Assembly (NCBI GenBank): GCA_964541605.1
Contig: CAZIQY010000003.1
Span: 1-64,000 of the forward strand
Direction: 5' to 3'
DNA: 64,000 bases
From: CAZIQY01 sp964541605
Lineage (GTDB): Bacteria > Desulfobacterota > Syntrophia > Syntrophales > UBA2185
Shown here one piece after another: positions 1-9,367 of this stretch. The notes under the pieces are model-generated. The model made no database searches, had not been told where the DNA came from, and saw nothing but the letters and a program-made list of their open reading frames with translations. The position numbers were made by a program, and so were the translations under genes. Each line of letters opens with the position of its first letter. Position 1 is the first letter of the stretch.

Positions 1-11
1 AAACTTTTCAT

Positions 12-30
12 CCCCGTCCACAGGACGGGG
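12..30. repeat. GC-rich hairpin upstream of the first gene
   Basis: CCCCGTCC at 12-19 pairs perfectly with GGACGGGG at 23-30 around a 3-nt loop. There is no long T-run on either side, so a strong intrinsic terminator is unlikely. It may be a small dispersed palindrome or the end of a transcript that begins outside the window. Confidence 0.45.
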
Positions 31-104
31 TATTCAAGTTTTGGACTTTCATAAACCGCGTCCTTATCAAACCAAACAGATCAAACAATTTCTCCTGCAA
101 TAAA

Positions 105-1565
105 ATGAAGTTTAAAACGAAAAGGCCATTGAAAAACGGCTGCGAACGGATTCCCTTCAGCTATGCCAATACCCGCACGGTCATCATCGGGGCCGCTTGC
201 GCCGCGTTCATGAATGTCCTCGACGGCACCATCGTGAATGTCTCCCTGCCTTCCATGGTACGGGACTTCAAGGTGGACACCAGCCAGGGTGTCTATGTGC
301 TTCTGGCCTATTCAATCATGATGGCCTGTACGGTTCTGATGTTCGGGAAGCTGGCGGACAGGCGGGGTATGCGGCCTGTCATGATCTGGGGATTTCTGCT
401 GTTCACGGCCAGCTCTCTTTTATGCGGCCTGGCGCCTACCCTGCCGGTCCTGGTGGCCGGGCGATTCCTTCAGGGTATCGGAGGCGGGATGCTCTCGGCC
501 ACATCACTGGGCGCCATCGGTTACTATCTTCCCCCGGACCGAAGGGGATGGGGTGTAGGCATCATCAGCGCGGCCGCAGCACTGGGCGCCACCCTTGGCG
601 CGCCTTTGGGCGGATTTCTGTCGGAATTGCTGGGATGGCGCTGGATATTCCTGGTGAATATTCCGGTCGGCCTGGCTGCATGGTGGCTGGCGGCATTTCG
701 ATTTCCGCGCGATCATGAAGACCGGGACGTAGCAGATGAAAGCAGCCTGGATGTGACCGGCGTATTGCTCAGCGTTTCCGCACTGAGTGCCCTGCTCTAT
801 GCGATCACCAGAGGACCGGAGGACGGCTGGTTCTCCCCCTCGGTACTGGGCGGATTTATCTTCTCGATGGCGCTCTTCATCGCTTTTCTTATCAGCGAGC
901 ACCGTTGCCGGGACCCGCTCCTGGACATGAACCTGTTTAAGGACAGGCGTTTTCTGACGGCAAACATGGCCAATTTTTTCACCTCCATGCTCGTGGCGGG
1001 AATACTTTTTCTCATGCCTTTCTTTTTTATCTTCGTCAGGGACTTGAGCCCGTCCGCTACAGGAGCGGCATTGATGCTGTTCAGCGGTGTTTATGTGCTG
1101 GTCAGTCCGGTGGCAGGCAGGCTGTCGGACCGGATGGGGGTTCGTTTTCTGACCACAGGCGGCATGGCGCTGGCCTCAGTGGTGCTTTTTCTTTTCACCG
1201 CCCTGATGGATAGCGCCACCCTTGCCATACCCATCGCAATGCTCATGCTCATGGGAGTAGCCTACGGGGCGTATCTCTCACCTAACAACCGGCAGATTCT
1301 GAGCCTTGCGCCGGAAGACAGGCAGGGCAGCGCTTCGGGCATATTGCGGCTGTTTTTTTACCTTGGACAACCCCTCGGTGTCGCCCTGGTCGAATCGGTC
1401 CTTCGGACGGGCATGCCGGCGGCAAACATTTCGGTCTCCAACTGGAGTCTCCTGAATCAGGCCGACCTGACCGCTGCCTTTCAAGTCGGCTTTGCAGTGT
1501 GCGGAACTCTTGCGGTGCTTTCCGCGTGCTGCTCTTTTTTGTCCGGTGTGGTGAGGAAAGAATGA
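105..1565 (+). CDS. MFS drug-efflux transporter, DHA2 (EmrB/QacA-like) family
   Basis: This 486-residue inner-membrane protein is a proton-driven exporter of the 14-helix DHA2 group of the major facilitator superfamily. The first helix carries the family D1 motif LDGTIVNVSLP (residues 39-49). Motif A, GKLADRRGMRP, is at 81-91, the conserved Arg of motif B is at 120, and motif C with GAPLGG and GWRWIF spans about 165-182. Length is normal. No clear Shine-Dalgarno sequence precedes the ATG, but the first helix begins near residue 23, so a later start would damage it. It converges on the AmpG-like gene. No periplasmic adaptor (EmrA) gene is adjacent, so the substrate and any tripartite partners are unknown. 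Confidence 0.9.
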   Translation: MKFKTKRPLKNGCERIPFSYANTRTVIIGAACAAFMNVLDGTIVNVSLPSMVRDFKVDTSQGVYVLLAYSIMMACTVLMFGKLADRRGMRPVMIWGFLLFTASSLLCGLAPTLPVLVAGRFLQGIGGGMLSATSLGAIGYYLPPDRRGWGVGIISAAAALGATLGAPLGGFLSELLGWRWIFLVNIPVGLAAWWLAAFRFPRDHEDRDVADESSLDVTGVLLSVSALSALLYAITRGPEDGWFSPSVLGGFIFSMALFIAFLISEHRCRDPLLDMNLFKDRRFLTANMANFFTSMLVAGILFLMPFFFIFVRDLSPSATGAALMLFSGVYVLVSPVAGRLSDRMGVRFLTTGGMALASVVLFLFTALMDSATLAIPIAMLMLMGVAYGAYLSPNNRQILSLAPEDRQGSASGILRLFFYLGQPLGVALVESVLRTGMPAANISVSNWSLLNQADLTAAFQVGFAVCGTLAVLSACCSFLSGVVRKE

Positions 1566-1583
1566 TAAAATGATCAATAGTTT

Positions 1584-2846
1584 CTAGTTTTGAACTTCGA
1601 CAGCCCAACTGTTGTATCTCACGAGGAGCAGCAACCCGGGTAAAGCAAGGGCTGTGCAGATCACAAAGAACATCACCCAACCCACGGCATCGGCAAGGTA
1701 TCCCGTCGGAGCTCCCGTGATATAGCGGCTCACCGCCATGAGGCTGCTTAAAAGGGCATACTGGGTCGCCGTAAATTTCCTGTTGCACAGGCCCATCAAA
1801 AGCGCCGTATAGGCGGCTGTTCCCATTCCTCCGCTGAAATTTTCCACACCGATGACAAGACCGAGCGCCCAGATCTCCCGGCCCGTGAATTCCAGAATGA
1901 TGAAAATAAGTGTGGAAACTCCCTGAAGCACGCCAAAGATAAACAGGGACATTCTCATCGTCCATTTTGCCATGATGGCGCCGCCCACAAGCGTCCCGGC
2001 AATGGTCGCCGCCATTCCGAACCCCTTGTAAATAGCCCCCAGTTCCGTTCGTGAGAAGCCGATATATTTTAGTATATACGGGGTCGTCATCTGGGACGCT
2101 GCCACATCCCCGAGCTTGTAGAGGATGATGAACAGAAGGATTTCCAGCGCACCGGGTCTTTTGAAGAATTCCACGAAAGGAAGAACGATCGCATCATTGA
2201 GACTTTTTGGCGGCTCGATCCTTTCAACGCCGGGATTTAACTTCAGTGGCTCAGGAGAAAGGAGTGTGGCAATGCACCCGATGGACATCGTCAGGCCCAT
2301 GATGATGTAAACCGTCTTCCACGAGAGGTAATCGGAAAGGATCAGGGCCACGGCGCCGCTGACGAGGATGGCGATCCGGTATCCCATGATCCAGACACCC
2401 GCCCCCGCTCCCCGCTCCTCGGGTTTGAGATATTCTGTCCGGTAGGCGTCCAGTACGATATCCTGGCTGGCGCTGAAGAATGCAAGAGCAACGGCAATGG
2501 TGGCGATGAGCACGGGCATTGAGCCGGGGTTGAAGAATCCCATCGTACAGATGGTCGCAATCAACGCCAGCTGGGTGATCATCATCCAGCCCCTTCTACG
2601 GCCCAGGAAAGGAGGCACGTATCTGTCCATCAACGGCGACCAGAGGAATTTGAATGCGTACGGCAAACCGACGAGTGAATACAAGCCGATGGTCTGGATG
2701 TCGACGCCCTCCGTCACCAGCCAGGCGGTAAGGGTGGAACCGGTCAGGGCGAGGGGCATGCCCGATGCAAATCCGAGGACGAGCATCAGGAACATTTTCC
2801 CGCTGAAGTAGATCTTAAACAGCCTGAAGGGATTTAGTGTCATCAC
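1584..2846 (-). CDS. ampG: AmpG-like muropeptide permease (MFS)
   Basis: This 420-residue MFS transporter has the AmpG layout. The N-terminal part reads FASGMPLALTGSTLTAW, followed by LPYAFKFLWSPLMDRY and GRRRGWM, all characteristic of AmpG. AmpG imports GlcNAc-anhydro-muropeptides released from peptidoglycan turnover into the cytoplasm for recycling. The length is close to non-enteric AmpG proteins, which have fewer C-terminal helices than the 491-residue E. coli protein. Its start codon overlaps the stop of the upstream amidotransferase-like gene by 4 bp (ATGA), so the two are translationally coupled. That pairing suggests the hydrolase also handles a peptidoglycan-derived or gamma-glutamyl substrate. 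The specificity is inferred from family only. Confidence 0.85.
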   Translation of the reverse strand: MMTLNPFRLFKIYFSGKMFLMLVLGFASGMPLALTGSTLTAWLVTEGVDIQTIGLYSLVGLPYAFKFLWSPLMDRYVPPFLGRRRGWMMITQLALIATICTMGFFNPGSMPVLIATIAVALAFFSASQDIVLDAYRTEYLKPEERGAGAGVWIMGYRIAILVSGAVALILSDYLSWKTVYIIMGLTMSIGCIATLLSPEPLKLNPGVERIEPPKSLNDAIVLPFVEFFKRPGALEILLFIILYKLGDVAASQMTTPYILKYIGFSRTELGAIYKGFGMAATIAGTLVGGAIMAKWTMRMSLFIFGVLQGVSTLIFIILEFTGREIWALGLVIGVENFSGGMGTAAYTALLMGLCNRKFTATQYALLSSLMAVSRYITGAPTGYLADAVGWVMFFVICTALALPGLLLLVRYNSWAVEVQN

Positions 2847-3631
2847 TTCCTTTGCGCAGCTTCAGTCAGAGCGAGAAAGATGTTCCGGTGCGGCGTCTCG
2901 TCCTGCATCTGCTCGGGGTGCCACTGAACGCCCAGCACGAACCTGCCGCTACTCGCCCATGGTGAATCCAGGGCCGGCTCTATCGCCTCGATAACCTCAT
3001 CGGATGACCACGCAGTAGCGCGAAGATAGCGGCCGATTTTCTCAGGATGCGCCGCCTGGTGATGGAAGGAATTTGTTTGCAGTATCTCGTCCGGCGGAAC
3101 CTGCGTGACCCGTACGATGAGGCTGTCCGTTTCCCTGCGGACGGGATGGCGGAAGCTTCCCTTTTGCCTGCCTGCCCGCTCCCTCCTCGAATGCTTCAGT
3201 GTCTGCGCACCGGAAGAAGCTTGCCACTCCGTACGGATATCCTGAATCAATGCGCCTCCCAGGGCAATACTGATGAGTTGATGCCCGCCGCAGACTCCCA
3301 GAACCGGCAATGACGTCTCCTCCAATATCCACTTCGCAAGTTCCAGGTCAAATCGGTCCCGCCTCTCCGGCATGAGTTCGTCTACAGGTTGCGAATGCCC
3401 CCCGTAATGTTCGGGCCGGTAGTCATCCCCACCAATCAGGAGGACACCGTCAAGAAGCGGCAAAACCTGCTTGAACATGGATGTGTCCGTGTAAGGCGGG
3501 AAACAGACCGGCACACCTCCTGCCCCGGTCACAGCATCCACATAACTGACGGGCACAAGCATGCCGAACTTCTCATATTTGTCAATGAGATCCATCGACA
3601 TATTGAGGCCGATAACGGGATGTTTCTTCAT
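2843..3631 (-). CDS. Class I glutamine amidotransferase-like hydrolase (peptidase C26 / PuuD-like)
   Basis: A 262-residue protein of the gamma-glutamyl-gamma-aminobutyrate hydrolase family. The nucleophile elbow is GVCGGHQ with Cys114, and the His/Glu pair of the triad lies in WHPEQ (His238, Glu240), so all three catalytic residues are present. The oxyanion-hole region LLIGGDD is at about 64-70. Family members hydrolyse gamma-glutamyl amide bonds. No putrescine-degradation genes are nearby; the only partner is the AmpG-like permease, overlapping by 4 bp. A role in trimming imported gamma-glutamyl (iso-Glu) peptides is therefore possible but is inference. It is the first gene of a two-gene minus-strand operon. 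Confidence 0.85.
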   Translation of the reverse strand: MKKHPVIGLNMSMDLIDKYEKFGMLVPVSYVDAVTGAGGVPVCFPPYTDTSMFKQVLPLLDGVLLIGGDDYRPEHYGGHSQPVDELMPERRDRFDLELAKWILEETSLPVLGVCGGHQLISIALGGALIQDIRTEWQASSGAQTLKHSRRERAGRQKGSFRHPVRRETDSLIVRVTQVPPDEILQTNSFHHQAAHPEKIGRYLRATAWSSDEVIEAIEPALDSPWASSGRFVLGVQWHPEQMQDETPHRNIFLALTEAAQRK

Positions 3632-3704
3632 ACAACAGCGTTTCCTCTTGAACTGATCGATGCGTCACTATAGGAAAAACGTGCCTATGTGTCAACAATT
3701 CTGC

Positions 3705-3743
3705 AAAAAAAAGAAGCCACGACATGTTTCATCGTGGCTTCTT
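3705..3743 (-). terminator. Rho-independent terminator of the fatty-acid oxidation operon
   Basis: A 12-bp perfect stem (AAGAAGCCACGA at 3711-3722 with TCGTGGCTTCTT at 3732-3743) with a 9-nt loop is followed on the minus strand by a run of eight T (A-run 3705-3712). It sits just after the thiolase stop codon. Confidence 0.9.
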
Positions 3744-3768
3744 TACGACGAAATGACCTACAAAAGGT

Positions 3769-4956
3769 TTAGAGCATCTCAAAAATACCTGCTGCTCCCA
3801 TGCCGCCGGCGATGCACATGGAAACCATGCCCCGCTTCGCCTTACGCCGCTTCAGTTCATAAAGGAGCTGGGCGGTCAGCTTGGCCCCCGTGGCGCCCAG
3901 GGGATGGCCGAGCGCAATGGCGCCGCCGTTGGGATTGATGTCACCGGCTGCCAGACGGTCTTCGATACCAACGGTACGAATGGAGTAAAGGGCCTGACAG
4001 GCGAACGCTTCGTTAATCTCGTAAACGTCGATATCCTTTGTCGTCAATCCTGCCATCTTGAGAACTTTCGGAATGGCAAAAGCAGGACCGATACCCATCT
4101 CTTCCGGCTTACATCCGGCTACGGCGTAATGTGTTAATTTTGCCAGGGGCTTCAAACCGAGGGATTTGGCTTTTTCCGCACTCATGAGAAGGGTTAATCC
4201 CGCTCCGTCCGTCATCTGCGAGGAATTCCCCGCTGTAACTGAGCCCCCTTGCTTGAAGGGAGATTTCAACCTCGCCAGATCTTCCATTGTGGTCGGCCAC
4301 CTGACACCGTCATCCATGTCGAAAACGACCTGTTCTCTGACCCTTTTTCCATTTTTTGTTTTTGTATATCGATAAGCCTTGATGGGAATGATTTCATCCT
4401 TGAATTTTCCTGTCTTGATAGCTTCAAACGCCCGGCGGTTGCTCTCCATCCCGAACCTGTCCTGGTCCTCGCGGGAAATCTTGTAATTTGCAGCGACGTT
4501 CTCCGCGGTGATACCCATGGAGACATAGGTGTTCGGCAAATCGCCCCAGTCCGGATGAGGACGGAAAATGCTTCCCCCCATGGGGATATGGGACATGCTC
4601 TCGCAACCACCGGCGATGATCACTTCCGACCAGCCCGCCCTGATCTTCGCCGTCGCGTCGGCAATAGCCTGCACACCGGAAGAACAGAATCGGTTAATCA
4701 CCATTCCCGATGTGGTAATGGGCAGTCCGCCTCCGATGGCAATTACCTTCCCAAGATTCATCCCCTGTTCGGCCTCAGGAAACGCGCAACCCACGATGAG
4801 ATCATCCACATCTTGAGGTTTCAACGCAGGAACTCTTGCCAGGAGACCCTTTAAAACTTGGATGCCTATTTCATCTCCCCTGGTTCCAGCAAGCCCTCCC
4901 CTTCTGTACCGGCCACCCGGACTTCTGACGGATTCAACAATAACAGCATCTATCAT
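3769..4956 (-). CDS. fadA: Acetyl-CoA C-acyltransferase (thiolase)
   Basis: A 395-residue thiolase carrying out the last step of beta-oxidation, cleavage of 3-ketoacyl-CoA with CoA to give acetyl-CoA and a shortened acyl-CoA. The acylated nucleophile is Cys91 in NRFCSSG. The His of the GHP motif is at 351 (ALGHPLGATG), and the proton-shuttling Cys is at 381 (MCIAGGMG). Length matches the family. It is the last gene of the minus-strand operon TetR, acyl-CoA dehydrogenase, FadN-like, thiolase, lies 22 bp after the previous gene, and has a GGAGGAA ribosome-binding site. A biosynthetic acetoacetyl-CoA thiolase has the same fold, but the operon points to degradation. Confidence 0.92.
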   Translation of the reverse strand: MIDAVIVESVRSPGGRYRRGGLAGTRGDEIGIQVLKGLLARVPALKPQDVDDLIVGCAFPEAEQGMNLGKVIAIGGGLPITTSGMVINRFCSSGVQAIADATAKIRAGWSEVIIAGGCESMSHIPMGGSIFRPHPDWGDLPNTYVSMGITAENVAANYKISREDQDRFGMESNRRAFEAIKTGKFKDEIIPIKAYRYTKTKNGKRVREQVVFDMDDGVRWPTTMEDLARLKSPFKQGGSVTAGNSSQMTDGAGLTLLMSAEKAKSLGLKPLAKLTHYAVAGCKPEEMGIGPAFAIPKVLKMAGLTTKDIDVYEINEAFACQALYSIRTVGIEDRLAAGDINPNGGAIALGHPLGATGAKLTAQLLYELKRRKAKRGMVSMCIAGGMGAAGIFEML

Positions 4957-4978
4957 GATCTTCCTCCTTCATCTTCTC

Positions 4979-7393
4979 TTAATTGCGCAAAGGTTTTCCT
5001 GTGTTGAGCATATGCATGATCCTGTCCTGGGTCTTCTGCTCACCGCAGAGGCTCATGAAGGCTTCCCTTTCCAGGTCAAGAATTTCCTGTTCCGTGACCA
5101 GCGTGCCTTCCGGACAGTCGCCGCCGGACAGAATATAAGCAAGCTTCCTCGCAATGAACACATCATAGTCTGAAGCGAATTTGCCATGATTCATATTGTA
5201 CAGGACCGAATCACACATTCCCCTGAAATTTTCCCCCATGACGGGAATGATCGACGGTTTCGGTTTTTTATAGAACCTGGACAAACCGAGAACGATCTGC
5301 TTCGCATCCCAGATCTGCTGATCCCTGTTTAGGCTGATATTTTCGGTTTTCCTGATATAGCCCAATTCCATTGCCTCCACGGCGCTGGTAGCCACTTTTG
5401 CCATGGCGATGTTTTCAAAGGCCTTGGCGTAAAAATGCTGGAGGTTCAATCCCGCTTCCAGCAACCCGTCCGGGATGCCCTCGGTTACCCGTACCATCAT
5501 TTCTTTGCAGCCTCCGCCGGCAGGAATGACGCCCACGCCGACTTCAACAAGGCCCATATATGTTTCTCCGCAGGGCTGACATCTGGCGCCATGCATGGCA
5601 ACTTCGCATCCTCCGCCCAACGCCATGCCTGCCGGCGCCGTCACGACCGGTTTGGCAAGATATTTCATTCGCATGTTGGCATTCTGAAACCCTTCGACCA
5701 GTTTCTCCAGAATGTCCCAATCCCCCTTCTGAGCGGCAATCAGGACCATGAAGACGTTTGCGCCGACAGAAAAGTTGGTGGCATGGTTCCCCACAATCAG
5801 CCCTGAAAAATCCTTTTCCACGATGTCACAGCTGTCAAACATCATCTGAACAATATCCTGATCGACGGCGTTCATCTTGGTATGGAACTCAAGGCAGGCA
5901 ACGCCGTCACCGATGTCAACCAGGCTGGCACCCGGGTTCTGTTTCACAACCTTTTTACGGTCCTTGAAAGACGGCAAAAGGATGATCTTGGGATTCTCCT
6001 CGAGTTTTACATAACCCTTTGTCTCAAAATCATAGTAGTAGAATCCGTCTTTCTTTTTCGTGTAGAAAAACTCAAAACCGTCGGACAGCATGTCTTCGAC
6101 TTTCGCTGGAACCGTTTTCCCCAACTTTTTCATGATCTCAACGGCGCTTCGGACACCGACCGCATCCCAGGTTTCAAACGGACCGAGCTGGTGGTTGTAC
6201 CCCCATTTCATGGCATTATCTATGCCCACGACGTTGTCGCATATTTCGGGAACCCGGTTGGCCGCATAGATAAAGTTATTACACAGGTATTCACGGGCGG
6301 TGTCTGCTGCAATGTCCGTCCCTTCAAAAACGGTTTTGATCATTTCGGGGATATTGCCTTCAATCTTCCTTGCCAGAGAAATGGATTCATATCTCGGCTT
6401 GCCGGCCGGCACATATTCCATGGTATTGTAGTCAAGGACCAGTTTGGATTTCTTGCTTTTGTCGCCCTCTCTCTTGTAGAATCCCTGTTTTGTCTTGTTC
6501 CCCAGCCACTTCTTCTCCATCATTTTATCCATGAAATCGAGGGGAATGAAAATCTCTCGCATCTCGTCATCCGGCACCGCTTCATAAAGATTCTTCATGA
6601 CATGGTGGCCCGTGTCCAGACCCACGAGATCAAGGGTTCCGAAAATAGAAGACCCCGGTCTGCCCAGAGATTTTCCAATAATGGCGTCCATCTCGTCGAA
6701 CCGCAGATGCTTTTCCACGGTTAAACGGACGGCATTTGATATATCGAAAACCCCGATCCGGTTCCCGACAAAGTTGGGAACATCCTTGCAAATCACGATA
6801 CCCTTGCCCAAAATTCGCTCACAGAAGTCTGCCATGAAATCGACGACTTCCTTATTTGTCTCCGAACCCGGAATAATCTCTAAAAGCCTCATATACCGCG
6901 GTGGATTGAAAAAGTGCGTCCCGAGAAAATTTTTCTTTAACCTTGGGCCGAAATTAGCGGAAATTTCCCTGATTGGGATTCCCGATGTGTTGGTTGAAAC
7001 AATACAATCCGGCTTGATCACTTTTTCGACGCGGGTCATCAGTTCCTGCTTGATTTTCAGATTCTCGATCACCACCTCGATCACCCAGTCCACATCGGAG
7101 AGCCACTTCAGATGATCTTCAAAGTTTCCCGTTTTGATCATGGCTGCATTCTTCCTGGTATAAAAACTGGCGGGCTTGGATTTCGATATTGCGGCAAGGC
7201 CGTTTGCGGCAAATCTGTTTCTCCACTCCGGACTTTTTTCGGTCAGGCCCTTTTGTTTGTCGTCTTCTGTAAGCTCAAAGGGTATAATGTCCAACAGGAC
7301 ACACTCGATTCCCGCATTGGTCAAATGAGCAGCAATGGCAGCGCCCATAACCCCCGCTCCCAGAACGGCAGCTTTTTTTATTTCGTATGACAT
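4979..7393 (-). CDS. fadN: 3-hydroxyacyl-CoA dehydrogenase / enoyl-CoA hydratase, FadN type
   Basis: An 804-residue bifunctional beta-oxidation enzyme. The N-terminal half is an NAD-dependent hydroxyacyl-CoA dehydrogenase with the Rossmann motif VLGAGVMGAAIAAHL at about 10-24, followed by the C-terminal dehydrogenase domains (GKGIVICKDVPNFVGNRIG). The last third, roughly 500-700, is a crotonase/enoyl-CoA hydratase domain with PAGMALGGGCE. Dehydrogenase before hydratase is the FadN order, the reverse of E. coli FadB, and the length fits FadN (about 790-800). It lies 14 bp downstream of the acyl-CoA dehydrogenase and upstream of the thiolase, so the operon encodes the core spiral. No acyl-CoA ligase or ETF gene is in the operon. 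Confidence 0.92.
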   Translation of the reverse strand: MSYEIKKAAVLGAGVMGAAIAAHLTNAGIECVLLDIIPFELTEDDKQKGLTEKSPEWRNRFAANGLAAISKSKPASFYTRKNAAMIKTGNFEDHLKWLSDVDWVIEVVIENLKIKQELMTRVEKVIKPDCIVSTNTSGIPIREISANFGPRLKKNFLGTHFFNPPRYMRLLEIIPGSETNKEVVDFMADFCERILGKGIVICKDVPNFVGNRIGVFDISNAVRLTVEKHLRFDEMDAIIGKSLGRPGSSIFGTLDLVGLDTGHHVMKNLYEAVPDDEMREIFIPLDFMDKMMEKKWLGNKTKQGFYKREGDKSKKSKLVLDYNTMEYVPAGKPRYESISLARKIEGNIPEMIKTVFEGTDIAADTAREYLCNNFIYAANRVPEICDNVVGIDNAMKWGYNHQLGPFETWDAVGVRSAVEIMKKLGKTVPAKVEDMLSDGFEFFYTKKKDGFYYYDFETKGYVKLEENPKIILLPSFKDRKKVVKQNPGASLVDIGDGVACLEFHTKMNAVDQDIVQMMFDSCDIVEKDFSGLIVGNHATNFSVGANVFMVLIAAQKGDWDILEKLVEGFQNANMRMKYLAKPVVTAPAGMALGGGCEVAMHGARCQPCGETYMGLVEVGVGVIPAGGGCKEMMVRVTEGIPDGLLEAGLNLQHFYAKAFENIAMAKVATSAVEAMELGYIRKTENISLNRDQQIWDAKQIVLGLSRFYKKPKPSIIPVMGENFRGMCDSVLYNMNHGKFASDYDVFIARKLAYILSGGDCPEGTLVTEQEILDLEREAFMSLCGEQKTQDRIMHMLNTGKPLRN

Positions 7394-7407
7394 AATTATC
7401 CTCCTTT

Positions 7408-9273
7408 TTAATATGCGAATGACTCATCCGCCATTTCGATAGGAACCCGCTCACCGCATTTGATTGCTTCACACCGTGATTTAATCGAAGACAGTGTGTC
7501 CACCGCAAAGAACTTTGCCACGGCAATCTTGCCTTCATAAAAGGCCGCATCGGCATGTTCATGGACAAAGGCGCGCTTCCTGCCCTTCGAATCCTCTATT
7601 CCCTTTTCTGCATAGACGGCCTGCAATTTTTCATGGGCAATCCCGGCGGCCTGTAAGAGAAAATGACCGATCACAACGTCGCCGAAGATTTCAAGATAAG
7701 GGGTCGCATTCAGGATAGGAATCATGAAACCCGCGCTTCTTCCCATTTGTGCAAATTGCATAGTCAGGTCGATGATCGCATTCTGTGCTTCTTCGAGATG
7801 GGCGCCGTATTTCTTGAGCTCTGCGATCTCCTTTGTTTTTGCAATGGTCGCACTGGTCTCACCCAGAAGATTCATGACATCCATTCCCTTTCTCTGCCCC
7901 AGCTTTCTCCCGACCAGATCGAGGCACTGAATGCCGTTTGTCCCCTCATAGATAGTGGCTATCTTACAATCTCTCAGATACTGTTCCACAGGGTATTCAC
8001 TGCAGTATCCATATCCTCCATAGATATCAATGGCCGCTGAGCATACAAGAAAAGCCTTATCGGAGGAATAGGCCTTGCAGACGGGAATGAGCAGTTCAAC
8101 CAGACCATGCCATTTCTCTCTTTCCTGTTCGGTTTTTGATACGATTGCCAGATCCATGCAGTAGGCTGTAAAATAATTCATGGCCCTGATGCCCTCTACA
8201 TAAGTTTTCATCCACAGAAGTTTTCTCCGGATGTCGGGATGCTGGATAATGGGAACCGCTTTCGCGTCGGGATTTTTCATTTCCCAGATGGGGATGCTCT
8301 GAATTCTTTCCTTGGCATAATGAACGGCATGCTCATAGGCCGCTGTGGCGTGTCCCAGGCTTTGCATTCCGACTTCGAGCCGCGCCTCATTCATCATGTG
8401 AAACATGATTCTCATGCCCTGACGTTCCTTGCCCAGAAGCTCACCAATACACTTCCCGTCATCGCCGAAATTCAACGTGCAGGTGGCCGACGCTTTAATA
8501 CCCATCTTGTGCTCGATGTTGCCTGTCTTCACATCATTAAATTCACCAAGGCTGCCGTCGTCATTGAGCCTGTATTTGGGAACGAGAAAAATGGATATAC
8601 CCGACGTGCCGGGAGGGTCACCCTCGATTCTTGCCAGAACGGGATGAACGATATTTTCCGTAAGGTTGTGATCTCCGCAGGAAATGAATATTTTCGACCC
8701 TGTGATGGCGAAGGTGCCGTCCGGCAGTCTTTTCGCTGTCGTCTTCAGGGCACCCACGTCGCTTCCCGCTCCGGGTTCCGTGAGGCACATGGTTCCCCCA
8801 CACACACCCGCATACATGTTGTACATGTACTTGTTTTTTTGGTCCTCCGTCCCGAACTTTTCAATGAGACGGGCGGCCCCGTGGGTAAGTCCCGGATACA
8901 TAAGAAGGGGGAAATTGGCCGCAAAAGCAGCCTCCGTGCTGGCTGTGGCAACAACAATCGGCATCCCCTGACCGCCCACATCGGGAGATTCCGTAGGACA
9001 AAGCCAGCCTGCTTCCACATACTTCTTGAAGGCATTATGAAAACTCGCAGGCACCGAAACCTTTCCATCTTTAAATGTACACCCCTCTCGGTCACCTTCA
9101 GCATAAACGGGCAAAAGGACGTTCAATGCCAGTTTCTCGGCTTCATTTTGTATCATAAGAACGACATCCTTCGAGAAGTCCGCATACTTTTCGTTTTCAA
9201 ACAACTTTTCGATATCAAGCTGCTCAAAAAGAATAAACTGCTGATCCCTCGTATTGACCAACATGTTGCTCAT
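7408..9273 (-). CDS. Acyl-CoA dehydrogenase (long form, about 600 residues)
   Basis: A 621-residue flavoprotein that oxidises acyl-CoA to trans-2-enoyl-CoA and passes electrons to an electron-transferring flavoprotein. The FAD/substrate-binding signature MCLTEPGAGSDVG is in the first third. TIYEGTNGIQ carries the expected catalytic Glu, followed by the family-typical DLVGRKLG. A C-terminal extension of about 150 residues places it with the 600-residue bacterial dehydrogenases (DmdC/FadE5-like) rather than the 380-residue short forms. Translation starts with MSNMLVNTRDQQF after a purine-rich site. It is preceded by the TetR gene and followed 14 bp later by the FadN-like gene. Chain-length preference cannot be read from the sequence. 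Confidence 0.9.
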   Translation of the reverse strand: MSNMLVNTRDQQFILFEQLDIEKLFENEKYADFSKDVVLMIQNEAEKLALNVLLPVYAEGDREGCTFKDGKVSVPASFHNAFKKYVEAGWLCPTESPDVGGQGMPIVVATASTEAAFAANFPLLMYPGLTHGAARLIEKFGTEDQKNKYMYNMYAGVCGGTMCLTEPGAGSDVGALKTTAKRLPDGTFAITGSKIFISCGDHNLTENIVHPVLARIEGDPPGTSGISIFLVPKYRLNDDGSLGEFNDVKTGNIEHKMGIKASATCTLNFGDDGKCIGELLGKERQGMRIMFHMMNEARLEVGMQSLGHATAAYEHAVHYAKERIQSIPIWEMKNPDAKAVPIIQHPDIRRKLLWMKTYVEGIRAMNYFTAYCMDLAIVSKTEQEREKWHGLVELLIPVCKAYSSDKAFLVCSAAIDIYGGYGYCSEYPVEQYLRDCKIATIYEGTNGIQCLDLVGRKLGQRKGMDVMNLLGETSATIAKTKEIAELKKYGAHLEEAQNAIIDLTMQFAQMGRSAGFMIPILNATPYLEIFGDVVIGHFLLQAAGIAHEKLQAVYAEKGIEDSKGRKRAFVHEHADAAFYEGKIAVAKFFAVDTLSSIKSRCEAIKCGERVPIEMADESFAY

Positions 9274-9367
9274 AAGAATACCTCCCCTCCTGACCTGTGT
9301 ATGCGCTTTTCGTTAAAAGACGCTTCTTAATTAAAAAGGTTTGTGTTGACCGCCTTGCTCCACCGTA

